This document shows positions 1-11,211 of a stretch of 64,000 nt of DNA, one piece after another (the first letter of the stretch is position 1; the number at the start of each line of letters is the position of its first letter). The notes under the pieces are model-generated. The model saw only the letters and a list, made by a program, of their open reading frames with translations, was not told the DNA's origin and did not search any database. A program made the translations under genes and the position numbers. The DNA lies in assembly GCA_026119855.1 (NCBI GenBank), contig JAOWBW010001628.1:124001-188000 (forward strand). Reading direction: 5' to 3'. Origin of the DNA: Campanula takesimana. Taxonomy: Eukaryota > Streptophyta > Magnoliopsida > Asterales > Campanulaceae.

Positions 1-1318
1 CATATTTCACTTGATTTGTGAGTCTGCTTTAGCATGAACCTCAAAATCAAGCTATTTAGGTAGATAACTCCTTATCAATCATATCATATATGACTCTTAG
101 ATCCTTTTATGAGATTCCTTAGACATCTTATGTCAGAAGCATGTTTTAATCTCATCTTATGCCTTAGGCTCAAAACTGTTTTGATAGCCTAATTAAGTTC
201 AACCACTTTAAACGTATAGACAACCTTTGTCTCATCTTGCTTCTCAAACATACAATGATGTGCCTCGCTTTGGCGAATAAACCATATCAAAACGATCAAA
301 GTACTTGACATGTGTTTTAATCATGGATGGCATAGAACTTAAAATTTAAATGAAGGTTCAACACATATAGCATATAACACATTTATGATCACATCAGACA
401 AACATGTTACGCATCAAGTTTGGTCATTAAATTAATCTCCATTAATTTAAGCATGATATTATGTATCATTAGTTTCTCTATAATTATGAGGATGCGACTC
501 TTTTGAACTTTGGTTATCATCTCCAAATCAATACAACAAGAAGTGCGGCCGAACTAAGCCATAAGGCAACCACAATTCCGCACTAATCCAAGAAAGTTGT
601 CCATGTGGCCGAAACTAAGCAATAGATGGTCTCGATGAACGTAGGCCAATTGCATTCACAATTCCACATGGATCTCCAAACATTGATTCAAGAACTTTGT
701 TTCTCAATTTTAGTAATTATGAACTCTTCATAATTCTAACTTCGTTTTATCTTTGAATCTTTAATTGCGATCAAGTTTGGGAAACACAGTCTCGAGAACG
801 TAGGCTAGCCTTCCAAACCTTTAACCAATCTCATAATTCAACAGACTAAAACAAATAGGAAATTCAAACCCCAAGATCCACACCCGCGACCCAAAGCCGC
901 ACCCGCACCAGACCCGGAGGTCCGGCTGGGTCGCCTACTAGGTCCGGTCGGACCCTTCAAAAATTCCAAAATTTTAAAATTCCAAAATTTGTCCCAAATT
1001 GTTTTTTCCGATTCAATTAGGATTTGGTGTTCTTGATGACCAAATCACCATGAACATCAAAACCTTGAATAAACAATTTATTCATGAATCTTTAGATTAT
1101 CAAAACTTTGATCATATCAAAAATTGATAGTCCAAACAATTTTAATCCAACATAATTTTTATTGCGATTGAATAGTGCGATTAAAGTTTATAAAACAATA
1201 AACCACATAAAACGCATATAACACATAAACATCATAATCCCAATATTCAAATCATGCTAGGCACATAAACAATTTATACATACAACATGATTATGTATTG
1301 AAATAATCAACATGAACG

Positions 1319-1333
1319 GGGCTCTGATACCAC
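1319..1333 (-). other. Primer-binding site of element C (initiator tRNA-Met)
   Basis: The plus strand reads ggctctgataccac. Its complement contains TGGTATCAGAGC, the usual tRNA-iMet primer site of plant Ty1/copia elements, directly next to the LTR end. This fixes the minus orientation. Confidence 0.85.
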
Positions 1334-2873
1334 TGTTGGGTTTCGTAGTAACATGCGCAACGGAATTAAGCATTTAAAATTTATGAAACCCAAAGCCTAT
1401 AGATCCATTCATATGAGCTGATCAAGTCAAATACATCTACGATGAATACAAGAATACTAACCCTTGATGCGTTAATTCTTCTTCTCTTGATCTTGAATCT
1501 TGGTTCTTCGCGCTTCTCCGAATCACGAACGCAGGAACACGAACAGAAAGATGGTAAAGGAATCACCCTCTATGGATATCTACACGCGAACGAATATTAA
1601 GAACTCTTTATTAATCTTGACTCCTAGATCAAAAAGGGACTATATGATTTTGAATTATTGATCTTGATTCTCAATCTTAATCAATAATAATGTTTATCCA
1701 AACAAGTGAATCAATCTCATACAATGGCTGGTGAAAGGATATCTATTTAGGTCTAAATCCTTAACCCTTAAGGACTTAGGAAACCAAAATCCCGTCACTT
1801 AATTATACTACAAGAATTCTGGCCCGACAACACTGGCACGGTCGTGCCCTAAAACTGGCACGGTCGTGCCATTAAGTGCGAGCCTGCCTTTCAGCCGCCC
1901 AATATTAGCACGGTCGTGCGTTGTATTTGGCACGGCCGTACTTAGCACGGTCGTGCTTTATACTTGGCACGGTCGTGCCATTCATGCCGCCAGAACCATG
2001 CCTTGGTCGATTAATGGCACGGTCGTGCCAGACCAAAAATCTGTCATTTTTCCCTTTTAACAATTCGTTCTCTTGTGTGTGACCCCATAGGATTATATCA
2101 AGTTAGCAATAAGTCCAAACACACTTTGTCTCATAAATCGTGAGCGGACCCTAGCAGGCCATCATGATTACCCAAATGATATAACTTGTCAAAGTTCGTT
2201 AATCCATTATAGAACATATCATAATCTCTTTGTCCACGATGTCATTGAGCGTAAACCATGGTCAATGGTCAACTTACAATGCTCAATACTTTCTCGATTC
2301 CGAATATATTGATAACACAAATGATATCGATCTCATCAATTTATTTGAGCACGGCCATGCATTTCATCAACACCATTCATCGAGGGGCCCAAGCCTGACA
2401 TCTCTCATATTGAGGGACAAATCTCATCTTGACTTATTACTCTTCCCAACATAGTTTTGATCATTCCAATCATACCCTTTATAATTACTTGGTTAAGAGT
2501 AACGTTTGAATATGCCAAACATGATCTCCACTATGTGGAAGACCGTAATAATTTCAGGTTTAGGGATTCAATGATATAACTATTAGAAGCTTATTTATGA
2601 CATTATGACCATGACATAAACCTCATCTTTGGGTCATGTCCAGTATATGTTCACCAATATATACCCATAAGTTTAACTTGTATCCCATACACATAATCAT
2701 CATATGATTATCTAATTAAACTTATACTAGTCCTTCATAAGTACTAGGGATGGGGATTATTATAATGAACATGCCAAGATATAATAATCAATCATTCAGT
2801 ATCTTTATTAATAAATAATCAATAGATAACATTAATCGTTCAAACAACGTGCCTAGATCATACGACACCAACA
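1334..2873 (-). repeat. LTR of copia element C (1540 bp)
   Basis: It begins TGTTGGG and ends CCAACA as read on the plus strand. Much of it aligns with the LTRs of element B (15081-16470 and 21603-22992) and, inverted, with 60018-60894. The aligned parts include the tracts around 'tgacccaatagg', 'catcgagaggcc' and 'catcatatgattatc'. It is about 150 bp longer than the B LTR, mostly because of an expanded cluster of CG palindromes at 1835-2029. Confidence 0.85.
1835..2029. repeat. Cluster of seven GGCACGGTCGTGCC palindromes
   Basis: Seven copies of a 14-bp near-perfect palindrome occur in under 200 bp. Four are exactly GGCACGGTCGTGCC; the variants are AGCACGGTCGTGCG, GGCACGGCCGTACT and AGCACGGTCGTGCT. 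They are separated by unrelated spacers of a few to about 45 bp, so this is not a simple satellite. In the homologous LTR of element B the same place holds CCGTACGG-type motifs instead. Confidence 0.85.
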
Positions 2874-3831
2874 AAAGGAAACTGGGTTGTTCACTATGTT
2901 GGGTTGAACTTGCACATAAGAAGAGGAAACAAGCGCTGGGTTGAGATCAATGTTCTAAAAGACGGCCGCCTAGGTGGCGCCTAGGCGCTAGTCTGGGTGT
3001 GGCCGCCGCAATTTTTAGCAAATCGGCCAAGTTAGGCACTGGGCGGTCTAGGCGGTTCTGGGCGGTGCCTAGGCGGATCTGGGTGGCTGGGCGGTTTGGG
3101 CGACGATTAGGCGATTTGGATCCGATTAGTCGGCTTGGCGCCGTCTAAGCGGCGTTGTGCATTTTTTTTTAATTAAACTGATAGATGAGTGAAAACTAAA
3201 AAGTGAAAACTACGCCGTTTTAACGCAAGAAAATAAACCCAAATTCCCAATTCATGACTCTCAGTCTCAAGACTCCATTTTGAAATTTCACTCGACTAGG
3301 TTAGGGCTCAACGGTGAATCCCAAATCCGTCCTCCGCCAGTCCGCCATCACCGTTGTCTCCAGTCTCGGTCGCCGTCGTCTCCATTGCCATCGTCTCTGG
3401 TCTTTTCCTTCGTCGGTTGATCTGTTCCGTCTTCTTCAAATCCAACATTGGACAGTGGTAATTGTTAATTTGTTATTATGTATTTCTAATTTTCTATTGT
3501 GTTTTGATTCTTTTGAAAGTTCATTGTTTGCTTGTCTGTGTGTTTAACTGTTTATACATGTAATATGTAGTTGAATAATACCATTGAAACCAGTGAATCT
3601 CCTCTCTTTGTGTTGATTTCATCCTCAACTGCACTTAAAAATTTTGGTGGATTTCTTTTATCTCTGTTGTTATAATATTTACCTTATGTTTTTCTTAGGT
3701 TGAATGATAATATAGATTGTTGGTTCCCTTGTGTTGTTCTTCACCCTATCCAATGGTCAGAGTCAGATTGTGTTTCATTTTGTTGGTTTTAATTTAAATG
3801 AAGCTTCATTTTGTTTTGTTTCTTAAGGTTT

Positions 3832-4122
3832 ATGGCATCTTCAAATGCATCGGTTAGTACTCCGAGTCCGAGTGGGTCTCAGTCTCAGAGTCAGAGCGAG
3901 CCAGTTCTTAAGTGGAAGTCAAATGATGTCGGTTGGGAATATGGTGTCCTTGCTGATCCGTCTAACCTCGACAGGGTTAAATGCAAGTTTTGTAACAAGG
4001 TTATGTCCGGAGGTGTTCGTAGACTTAAAGATCACATAGCACAAAAAAAGGAAACGTTGTGTCCTGTCTCGATGCTCCCCCCGAGGATCAAGCAAAGTGC
4101 AGGAATGCTCTTGAAGGGATAA
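3832..4122 (+). pseudogene. hAT transposase N-terminus with BED zinc finger
   Basis: The frame starts at an ATG 3' of an AG-rich acceptor-like stretch and opens with a Ser/Gln-rich segment. A BED-type finger follows: W...GV...VKCKFC...G...LKDHIA. The Cys pair and the His are at about residues 52-70, as expected for DNA-binding BED domains of plant hAT transposases. It ends at a stop after about 96 residues. The downstream region up to 4503 continues similarity in another frame with several stops, for example within the conserved 'EYGKDIARKNIHDAIW' type tract, showing decay. Confidence 0.8.
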
Positions 4123-4503
4123 AAATCAAAAAAAAGAAATGTGAAAAATCATCAAGAAGATTTGATTAGGAGCGTCAATGTAAGAGAGACCTTAACCACA
4201 GAAGAAGAGGAATATTTTAGAGAGACCTTAGGCTCAAAGCCTCCGCGGTCTCTTAGTCCAATGGACAAGTTTGCCACATAAATCAATCTCGAAGCTTCTT
4301 TGAATACGGCAAAGACATTGCAAGAGAAAAACATTCATGATGCCATTTGGAAAGTGAGATCACACTTGGTGAAAGATTATTTCGCGGATTAGATGTATGA
4401 AGCGGGCATACCTTTTCTTGCTTGTGAATATGAAATCTTTAGGCTTTTTACTGAGACACTTGGTCAATTTGGACCAAGATGGAAACCTCCCAGCTAGTAT
4501 GAA

Positions 4504-5673
4504 ATGAGGGAGCCATTGTTGAAAAAAGCGGTTGAGAGGACTAAGGCTAAAGTAACGCCACATGAAGAAAAATGGGCATTGAATGGTTGTTCTCTTATGA
4601 CTGATGCATGGAGTGATAAGAAGCGAAGAAGCATCATGAACTTGTGTGTCAATTCTAAGGCCGGCACAGTTTTTCTCTCTTCCAAAGAGTCTTCAGATGT
4701 GGCACATACAAGTGAAATGATTTTGGATCATATCGACAATTGTATTGAACTAATTGGACCGGAGAAAGTGATTCAAGTAGTGACATACAATGCATCAAAC
4801 AATATGGGGGCGGCTAAGTTATTAAAGACGAAAAGACCAAATATTTTCTGGACATCATGTGCTGCACACTCCAATAATCTTGGTCTTAAAGGTATTGCAA
4901 GATTACCCCGGTACAAGAAAATTCTTGATCAAGCAAAGGCTTTGACTAGATTTATATATGCACATCATAAGACTCTAGCTATGATGATGTCGTTTACAAA
5001 GAGGAGAGATATTGTGAGACCCGGAGTTACTAGATTTGCCTCATCCTTCCTTAGTTTGCAGAGCTTGATGGAGAAGAAAGCTGAATTGAAGACCATGTTT
5101 TGTAGCAGTGAGTGGGATAAATGTAAGTGGTCTAAGGCTGTGAAAGGAGTAACAAGTTATAACACGGTCATGTCTATTGGTTTTTGGAATGGTGTAACAA
5201 ATTTCTTGACATTGTTTGCACCTTTGGTGAGGGTTCTTCGTATGGTTGCTGGGGATAAAAATCCGGCAATGGGTTTTTTGTATGGAGAGATTTTTAAGGC
5301 CAAGGAAGAAATTAAAAGTTCCCTAAATAATGTTTCCAAGAACTACGACCCTATTTTGGAGATATTAGATGGGAAGATTAAGGGTAGACTTGATACCTCA
5401 TTGCATTTGATGGCTTATCTTTTGAATTCTTATTATTATTATAAGGATTCCAATATCAGATTTGAGCAAGATGTGATGGATGGAGTTATCGAGTTTCTTG
5501 AGGTTTATTGTAATGGCGACTATGGCTTGATAAATAAAATTATGAATGTTGAGTTGCCTATGTACAAGGACAAAGGAGGAGTTTTCGGGAAGCTCATGGC
5601 ATCTAAAAGTTGTGATGTAAATGATGATAACTTTAATCCAAGTAAAATGAATGTTATGAATTTTTTTTTATGA
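4504..5673 (+). pseudogene. hAT transposase core (DUF659 and RNase H-like fold)
   Basis: This 389-codon open stretch has the plant hAT signature. TDAWSD supplies the first catalytic Asp. The second site reads VVTYNASNN, where the family has VVTDNASNN, so the second catalytic Asp is replaced by Tyr. WTSCAAHSNNL and PGVTRFASSFLSLQSL are also present. The frame upstream (4330-4503) is recognisable but contains stops at 4390 and 4498. The end (5660-5673) runs into a T-stretch and a stop close to a probable intron. The family function is cut-and-paste transposition in the nucleus; this copy looks inactive. Confidence 0.88.
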
Positions 5674-5754
5674 GTTAAACTGTTAAACACTAATTTTTAT
5701 TCATGCTTATAATCTTATTACTTTTGATTTATATCTATTATTTTTATTTCAGCA

Positions 5755-6324
5755 ACTTGGTGGTTTAATTATGGACATAGAACACCCAACTTGCAAAAAT
5801 TCGCTACAAAGATCTTGTCATTAACTACAAGCTCATCCGGATGTGAAAGATGTTGGAGTGCCTTTGAAGGGGTAAGAATATTATTGTTTACTTTATTAGT
5901 TAATAAGAATATTTATACTTTTTATCATTTATGCAATAAAAATTTATATATATTTTTTTAAAAAAAAAAAAAAATAGGTGCATACTAAGAAGAGGAATAG
6001 ACTAGATGTTTCTCGTTTGAACAATCTAGTCTATGTTCAATTCAATAACCGTTTGTTGAACAATCATAAGAGGAGAATGGAGAAAAATCTTGATGTGCTA
6101 CTTGCTAGTGATGCAAGTAAAGCACAAGACTGGATTGTTCCTGGGGTATGTGACAGCAAAGAGAGGGTGATGAAGTTGATGCCGATGCTATTAGAGAGCT
6201 TGAGGAGGAGGATTTTTATTCTGATGATGAGGTTGAAGTGGAGAATGACGTTGACTTTGATTCTGATGAGGAGCGTGTGGTAGAAAATTATGGACAAGAA
6301 GAAGATCCAGTGATCATCATTTAG
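5755..6324 (+). pseudogene. hAT transposase C-terminal dimerisation region
   Basis: After a probable intron ending in TTTCAG (about 5752), one frame reads WWFNYGHRTPNLQKFATKIL and then SSGCERCWSAFEG, the conserved hAT dimerisation block. The Glu of CER..WS is the third catalytic residue. A second intron runs from GTAAG at about 5873 to about 5978. The next exon reads VHTKKRNRLDVSRLNNLVYV, and after a one-base shift near 6165 an acidic tail ends at TAG 6324. This completes the family domain order with the 3832 and 4504 segments. Confidence 0.82.
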
Positions 6325-6927
6325 TAGTAAGTCTCTCTTAAGTAAGTAGTACTCCCTCCCTCCCAAAAATAATTTTCATTAGTTTGGATGGGAGTTTGAT
6401 ACTTAAGTGCCTGTGTGTACTACTGTGTATATTGCATTATTGCTGCTTGTAACAACTTTTTGTTGGTTTCATTTTTTATTTTTATTTTTTGATTGGCCCC
6501 ATTCTAAACTCCTGTGTTGATTTTTGACTTGTTACTTGTTAGCTTGCAGCCTTGCACACTGAATGGCAGAATATTGAGGAGGAGCAACTTATTCATATCA
6601 AGGTACTTAATGGTTTTATCTTGTATTCTTGCACAAAGTTGACTAGATGAGTAAGATAAATTTTATTATGTGCATGCAGGACTTGCTTACATGGTTGATG
6701 GTTGATGGTGTTACCAGTGGTACTTGAAGCTTTTGTAATGGTCAACAAGTAGTAAATCTGAATTTTTATTGTGTCTCAAGTGAATGTAACAAACATTAGA
6801 ATATTTGGTCATTGGTGTTTCTGACTTTTTTGAACTTGTTACTTGTTTTGTTATTTGTTAGTTACTTGTATCCTATGTCATTTGAAGTTTGAACATATTT
6901 GATCTAATTAGTGCCTAGTATTTAGTA

Positions 6928-7035
6928 CTCTTTCTTTCTCAAAATGGATTTCCGAAAAGTTTTTAAAATTTACTTTAGTTTTGATGAGGAGTAAATTTGA
7001 AAACTCTTTAGATATTGATTTTGGGACGGAGGGAC
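6928..7035. mobile_element. Stowaway-type MITE inside the hAT element
   Basis: It runs from CTCTTTCTTTCTC to GGGACGGAGGGAC with TA on both sides. The interior (~108 bp) is AT-rich with complementary arms (AAATGGATTTCC / ATTGATTTTGGG). A single unpaired Stowaway-like end also occurs at about 6350. Confidence 0.55.
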
Positions 7036-7196
7036 TAACATTTTGTGCAACTGATAGTCTTAAATTAGTCATATTATGTTAAACAGGCTCACAAAATGGG
7101 ATTTTTTTTTATTTCTCGGCCCCGCCTAGGCGCTAGGCGCTGGTCCGCCGCCTAGCGTCTTTTAGAACACTGGTTGGGATCATCAATTGACTCGAT

Positions 7197-8669
7197 TGTT
7201 GGTCCCAAAGGGCAACAAGGGTATGAAAAATAGCTAGAGGGGGGGGTGAATAGCTGTTTTAAAATTCTTTTCGTACCCTTGATAAACTCAATTGCAAATG
7301 CGCACTTTATCAAATAAGCGTTATGATATGCGCCTAAGTGAATGAGTGAAATGCACAGCGGAATTTAGTAATGTAAATAGGCGCAAATTATGATAAAGGG
7401 GGCGCACACACACTCTAAGTATTTTGGCTCAAAGTGGGTGAAATAAGAAACTAAGGCAAATGATATAACCAATCACAACACAATTTAAATCAATCAATCT
7501 AGAATGATAAACAAGCAAGTAATTAGATATGATATAAACTTGTAAAGAAATAGCAAGATATGAACAAGAGCTATTTGGAGAGGTTCGATCGGGAAATTGA
7601 TCTACGTCCTCTACCAAGATGGTTAGTCTTGGATTTCTAATGGAAATCTTATATAATGAGTGAGTGATACAAATTACAATCGTTTGAGCTTATGCACTAA
7701 CTCAAGATCTAATATTTTATGAATGAACAAATCCAAAACAATAACCGGTGTATCTCTTAAAGAAAGATCTAAGTGATCAAACTTAAAGAGGTGCGTGTGT
7801 GATTTTAGTATCAAGGCTCTTTAGATATTTGAGATTGAGAGCACAAGAAAACTAAAGTGTTATAGCTTGAAGATCTGGGCTAAGGATGAAGGTATGAAGA
7901 TGTTCTTGAGGAATCTGGGAATTTCAAAGGCAATCTTCAAATCTTCAACAAATGCTTGAGAGAGAAATTCTTGGAAATCTTAGCAATTCTTTAGCAACTC
8001 AGCAACTTCAAAATGTTGAAGTTATGGGGTATTTATAGTGAAATCCCAAAAACTAGCCGTTGGAAATTCATGATGATTCTGAGCAAATGACAAATGTGCT
8101 GTCGCTCATTGAGTGGAGCACGTGTCCTTTTATAGCCGTTAGACACATAACACAATTGTGACCGTTGTGGACAGGTGTCCTCAATTTGGGCGCACACGTG
8201 TTATTTAACCATCGTTTGAATCATTGGCGTAGTTTGAATTCTCTTCAAGTCTTTGAATCTTTATTAAATCACTGAGTGTTAAACACACTACGTTGAGGCG
8301 CGTGAGCTAGAGAGGCGCATGAGCCAATGGGGCGCATGAGATGATGCTAGGTGCATACTCATGCGCGTGCACCAATGAGGCGCATGGCGCGTGGCCTGGA
8401 GGTGCATGGCGCATGGCTTGAAGGCGCATGGCGCATGGTTTGGAGGCGCATGGCGCATGGCTTGTAGTCACTCAGTGATTTTCTTGAATCTTGACCTTCT
8501 TGCCCTATTTCTAAGCCTATTCTATTACAATGGACAACCTAAAAAAATGAAGTATAAATACTTCTTACATGTGGGTCTAAAGTCCATGAAATAAACTTAG
8601 GTGATGGATCAATCAAATCTAATCAATCCTATTACATTGAAACTGAGATATATGTGGGCATACCCAACA
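7197..8669. mobile_element. Solo LTR, probably Ty1/copia (1473 bp)
   Basis: It begins TGTTGGTCCC and ends TACCCAACA (TG...CA with short inverted ends). CGAT lies on both sides (7193-7196 and 8670-8673). No primer site, polypurine tract or coding region adjoins it, so it is read as a solo LTR left by recombination. The 4-bp match rather than the usual 5 is a small weakness. It carries the phrase GAGGGGGGGGTGAATAG and, at 8296-8470, a cluster of GGCGCATG repeats. Confidence 0.75.
8296..8470. repeat. GGCGCATG / GGCGCATGGCGC motif cluster in the solo LTR
   Basis: About a dozen GCGCATG or GCGCGTG words occur in 170 bp. The last three are spaced about 25-30 bp apart as GGCGCATGGCGCATGG followed by a variable linker. 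The words are partly self-complementary (GCGC, CATG). Background sequence around it is AT-rich. Confidence 0.75.
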
Positions 8670-8706
8670 CGATAAGAACAGCTTCAGAAATAGGAGCACT
8701 GGCCAT
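8670..8706 (-). pseudogene. Start of a possible host reading frame broken by three TEs
   Basis: An ATG at 8706 opens MASAPISEAVLI on the minus strand. If one copy of each target duplication is dropped, the frame stays open through 7181-7192 (after removing the solo LTR) and 2940-2881 (after removing the hAT). It then reaches the end of copia element C at 2873, giving about 41 codons without a stop. I do not recognise the protein. An open run of this length can occur by chance, so this is a hypothesis. It could be an exon of a small gene or TE coding debris. Confidence 0.35.
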
Positions 8707-9157
8707 GGATAATGCGAAGGTTAGAGATTTTACTTTAGAAAAATAATTTGACAAAGATTGGGACCGAAGTTTTCCAAGTCAAACAAGTTGGTGGAGGAGA
8801 TCATCAATATACCAATTGGCAGAAATTCCCAAAAAGAGAAGGAGACGGGTCGTCAACATAGATTCTATTTGGTTGTTACATGTTAAGATATAAATTAAAT
8901 TTGATCATACAAGTATATTATATAAATCATTTGAAAGTTTGTGTTGACTGAATAAATAAGCTAGACTTTTGATAATTTATATACAAGGCATCTAGTAAGG
9001 ATTGTGTGATTAATTATGAGTACAGATTCATATAAAGATTTTAGTATCCAACTGAACTTTGTTACTTTAGGACCTGAGATTGCTAACTGCTCAAAGATGT
9101 TATATAATTGCAGTTCTTTGATGAAGTGTAGCATCAGATGTCATGTCAGGCTAATGT
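8707..9157. other. Unassigned sequence between solo LTR and element A
   Basis: This is AT-rich single-copy-looking DNA with no frame I can support. It continues at 23457 once element A is removed; the duplicated AATGT at 9153-9157 marks the join. It may include the 5' leader of the broken frame that starts at 8706. Confidence 0.5.
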
Positions 9158-9618
9158 TGTTGGAACAATTTCCACTAATGCCATAACTCAATTCTGGAAT
9201 AAGTTGGAGAAAGAAGAAGATGAAGGCAGAAGCGTTACCTGTTGAATCCATCTTCTAAGTTTTTTAGAGAGAATGATGAAGAAGAAGTAGGGAATGAAGT
9301 ACTTCTAAATGATGAGTGCCCTCTCTAGTTCTTCTAGTACTTTATGAAGAGAGAATAATGAGAGTATAATGAATTTGTGTGTGTCTTTAAGGGCTGATGG
9401 AAGGCCCTATATATACAATACAAAGAGGCACTTCATTTAGGGACTACACCCTTTCACATAAGTGGTGTGAAATTACTATTTTGTCCATCATAAATAGGTA
9501 ATATTCCACCTCACGAATTCTACACATTATTTGATTTTCTACACTTTATATTAACATTATAAGTATGATTTCATGTATGAAAATAATAATGACTTGTTAT
9601 GCAATCCATGTTCTAACA
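9158..9618 (-). repeat. 3' LTR of element A (461 bp)
   Basis: It begins TGTTGGAACAATTTCC and ends CATGTTCTAACA. It is followed at 9619 by atctcccacttggg, the complement of the polypurine tract. It is nearly identical to 22996-23456. Confidence 0.95.
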
Positions 9619-9962
9619 ATCTCCCACTTGGGTTGCATAATAAAGTCTTTCCTAAAAATCATAAGTATAATACAAATGACAACCCTTATGTGCACCTTAT
9701 TGTCATCCATAACAATCCCGTCCATTAGTCATATAAGTATAAGGACTAAACGGGCAGTCGTTATAATTGATTCGCAACTAAACCCACAATAATCACGTAT
9801 GTATATCCAACTAAATGACAGAGATAAAAAAAATATAGATGTGTAGCATGGAACATAATGAATATATACATATTCTTCCAACTAGTCCTACTTAACCAAA
9901 TGAGATCAAAAAATTTAAATAATAGAACAATTAATGAATGAACAACATAAACTCCCACTATA

Positions 9963-10328
9963 TTAAATGTTATCAAAAGTTGTTACACCCATATCAGCAA
10001 TATGCTCATGAAACACTACAGGTGATAACGCCTTAGTAAACGGATGCGCTAACACGGAGTTTGTTCCAATAAGTTGTATTTCTATTTGTTCATTTTGTAC
10101 TCTTTCTCTTACAACAAGAAACTTAATGTCTATATGCTTAGACTTTGATGAACTCTTGTTATTGTTGGAGTATAAGACTGCTGCCCGATTGTCACAATAT
10201 ATCTTAAGTGGTCTTTCGACACTATTGACAATACGCAGTCCCTCAACAAATTTACGCATCCATAAAGCAAAATCAGAATCAGAATACTTAATGATCTCAA
10301 GATGATCCGATTTTAAATACATAGGCAT
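9963..10328 (-). pseudogene. Element A RNase H domain with internal deletion
   Basis: The C-terminal part is typical of copia RNase H: IYCDNRAAVLYSNNN, SKSKHIDIKFLVVRERV and HPFTKALSP, ending with FHEHIADMGV. Upstream, YSDSDFA is followed directly by LWMRKFVEGL. In the family about 50-60 residues lie between these, including the SGY...GAISW and EAE segments with a catalytic Glu. This in-frame loss should abolish RNase H activity. The frame is separated from the upstream piece (10376-10669) by a stop. Confidence 0.85.
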
Positions 10329-10375
10329 GTAGACTTAGTGTTTTGTAGGTATCCCATCACTCTTTTGGCTGCAAC

Positions 10376-10669
10376 TCAGTGTTCTCTCCTCGCATTGCTT
10401 TGGTATCGACCAAGCATCCCAACAATAAATGCAAGGTTTGGACAAGTACAGACTTGCGCATACATTAAGCTTCCTACTGCTGATGCATAAGGGATATTTT
10501 CCATATACTTGGATTCAAAATTATTTTTAGGACACTGTTTGAGATTAAACTTGTCACCTTTAGAAACATGTGTGTCATGTGGTTTACAATTTTGCATGCT
10601 AAACCTTTGTAATACCTTTTCTATATAGGCCTTTTGTGATAATCCTAAAATAACTCGTGAAACGATCAC
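10376..10669 (-). pseudogene. Element A reverse transcriptase-RNase H linker
   Basis: It contains KAYIEKVLQRFSMQNC, PYASAVGSLMYAQVCTCPNL and GMLGRYQSN, the conserved connection between copia RT and RNase H. It overlaps the RT piece in another frame at 10599-10669, showing a frameshift near the LGIQIHRDR block. Confidence 0.85.
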
Positions 10670-11099
10670 GGTGAATTTGGATTCCTAATACAAAAGATGC
10701 CTCACCAAGATCTTTCATTTCAAATTTGTTTGAAAGTAATTTCTTAGTTTCCTTAAGAAGGTTTACATCATTACTAGCAAGCAAAATATCATCCACATAT
10801 AAGACTAAAAATATAAATTTACTCTCACTGAACTTATGGTATACACAATCTTCACCAAGATTCGTTTCAAAAGCAAATGAAAGAATAACTTGATTAAATT
10901 TTAAATACCATTGATGAGAAGCTTGCTTGAGACCATAAATGGATTTCTTAAGTTTACAAACTAATTGATTAGTTTGATCCAAATCAGTTACCATTTCTGG
11001 TTTCTTCATATAGATAGTTTCCTCAATGTCTCCATTAAGGAAAGTTGTCTTTACATCCATTTGATAAAGCTCAAGCTCATAATGTGCTACAAGTGTCAT
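10599..11099 (-). pseudogene. Element A reverse transcriptase core
   Basis: The frame includes YQMDVKTTFLNGD (first catalytic Asp), SIYGLKQASHQWY and LYVDDILLAS, the YVDD box with two catalytic Asp. Then comes MKDLGEASFVLGIQIHRDR, after which the frame goes wrong. In the family this enzyme copies the RNA into cDNA in cytoplasmic virus-like particles. The active-site residues are intact here, but the polyprotein around them is broken by frameshifts on both sides (11100-11211 and about 10650). Confidence 0.92.
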
Positions 11100-11211
11100 A
11101 ATTATCCTAAAAGAGTTTTTAGAAGATACCAGAGAAAATGTTTCTTTGTAATCAATGCCTTCTTTTTGAGTAAAACCTTTAGCAACAAGACGAGCCTTAT
11201 ATCTTTCTACA

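Larger units (their letters stand above)
1..2873 (-). mobile_element. Ty1/copia-type LTR retrotransposon C, partial
   Basis: The element is read on the minus strand and cut by the left edge of the window. Its 5' LTR is 1334-2873 (TGTTGGG...CCAACA). A primer-binding site complementary to initiator tRNA-Met lies just left of the LTR, and the first 1.3 kb is leader/internal sequence with no usable frame. Bases 1-240 align with 20173-20420 inside element B (for example the shared stretch around 'gctatttaggtagataactc'), so B and C belong to one family. The other LTR is outside the window, so the target duplication cannot be checked. Confidence 0.85.
2948..7172 (+). mobile_element. hAT-superfamily DNA transposon, decayed autonomous copy (4225 bp)
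   Basis: The ends are inverted repeats: CAATGTTCTAAAAGACGGCC at the left, matched by GTCTTTTAGAACACTG at the right. GC-rich subterminal stretches of GCCTAGGCGC type follow. The 8-bp target duplication is GTTGAGAT (2940-2947) / GTTGGGAT (7173-7180), one mismatch. The interior encodes, in order, a BED zinc finger, a DUF659/hAT transposase core and a C-terminal hAT dimerisation block. Stops and frameshifts break the frame, and a second catalytic Asp is lost, so this copy should be inactive. Confidence 0.93.

Noticed and set aside
1835..2029. Regular short palindromes resembling a CRISPR array
   Set aside because: Spacers vary from a few to about 45 bp, the repeat is 14 bp, no cas genes are present, and the context is a plant LTR.
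1866..2060. Open frame through the GGCACGGTCGTGCC cluster
   Set aside because: It is explained by CG-rich repeats in a non-coding LTR, and it does not persist in the homologous LTRs.
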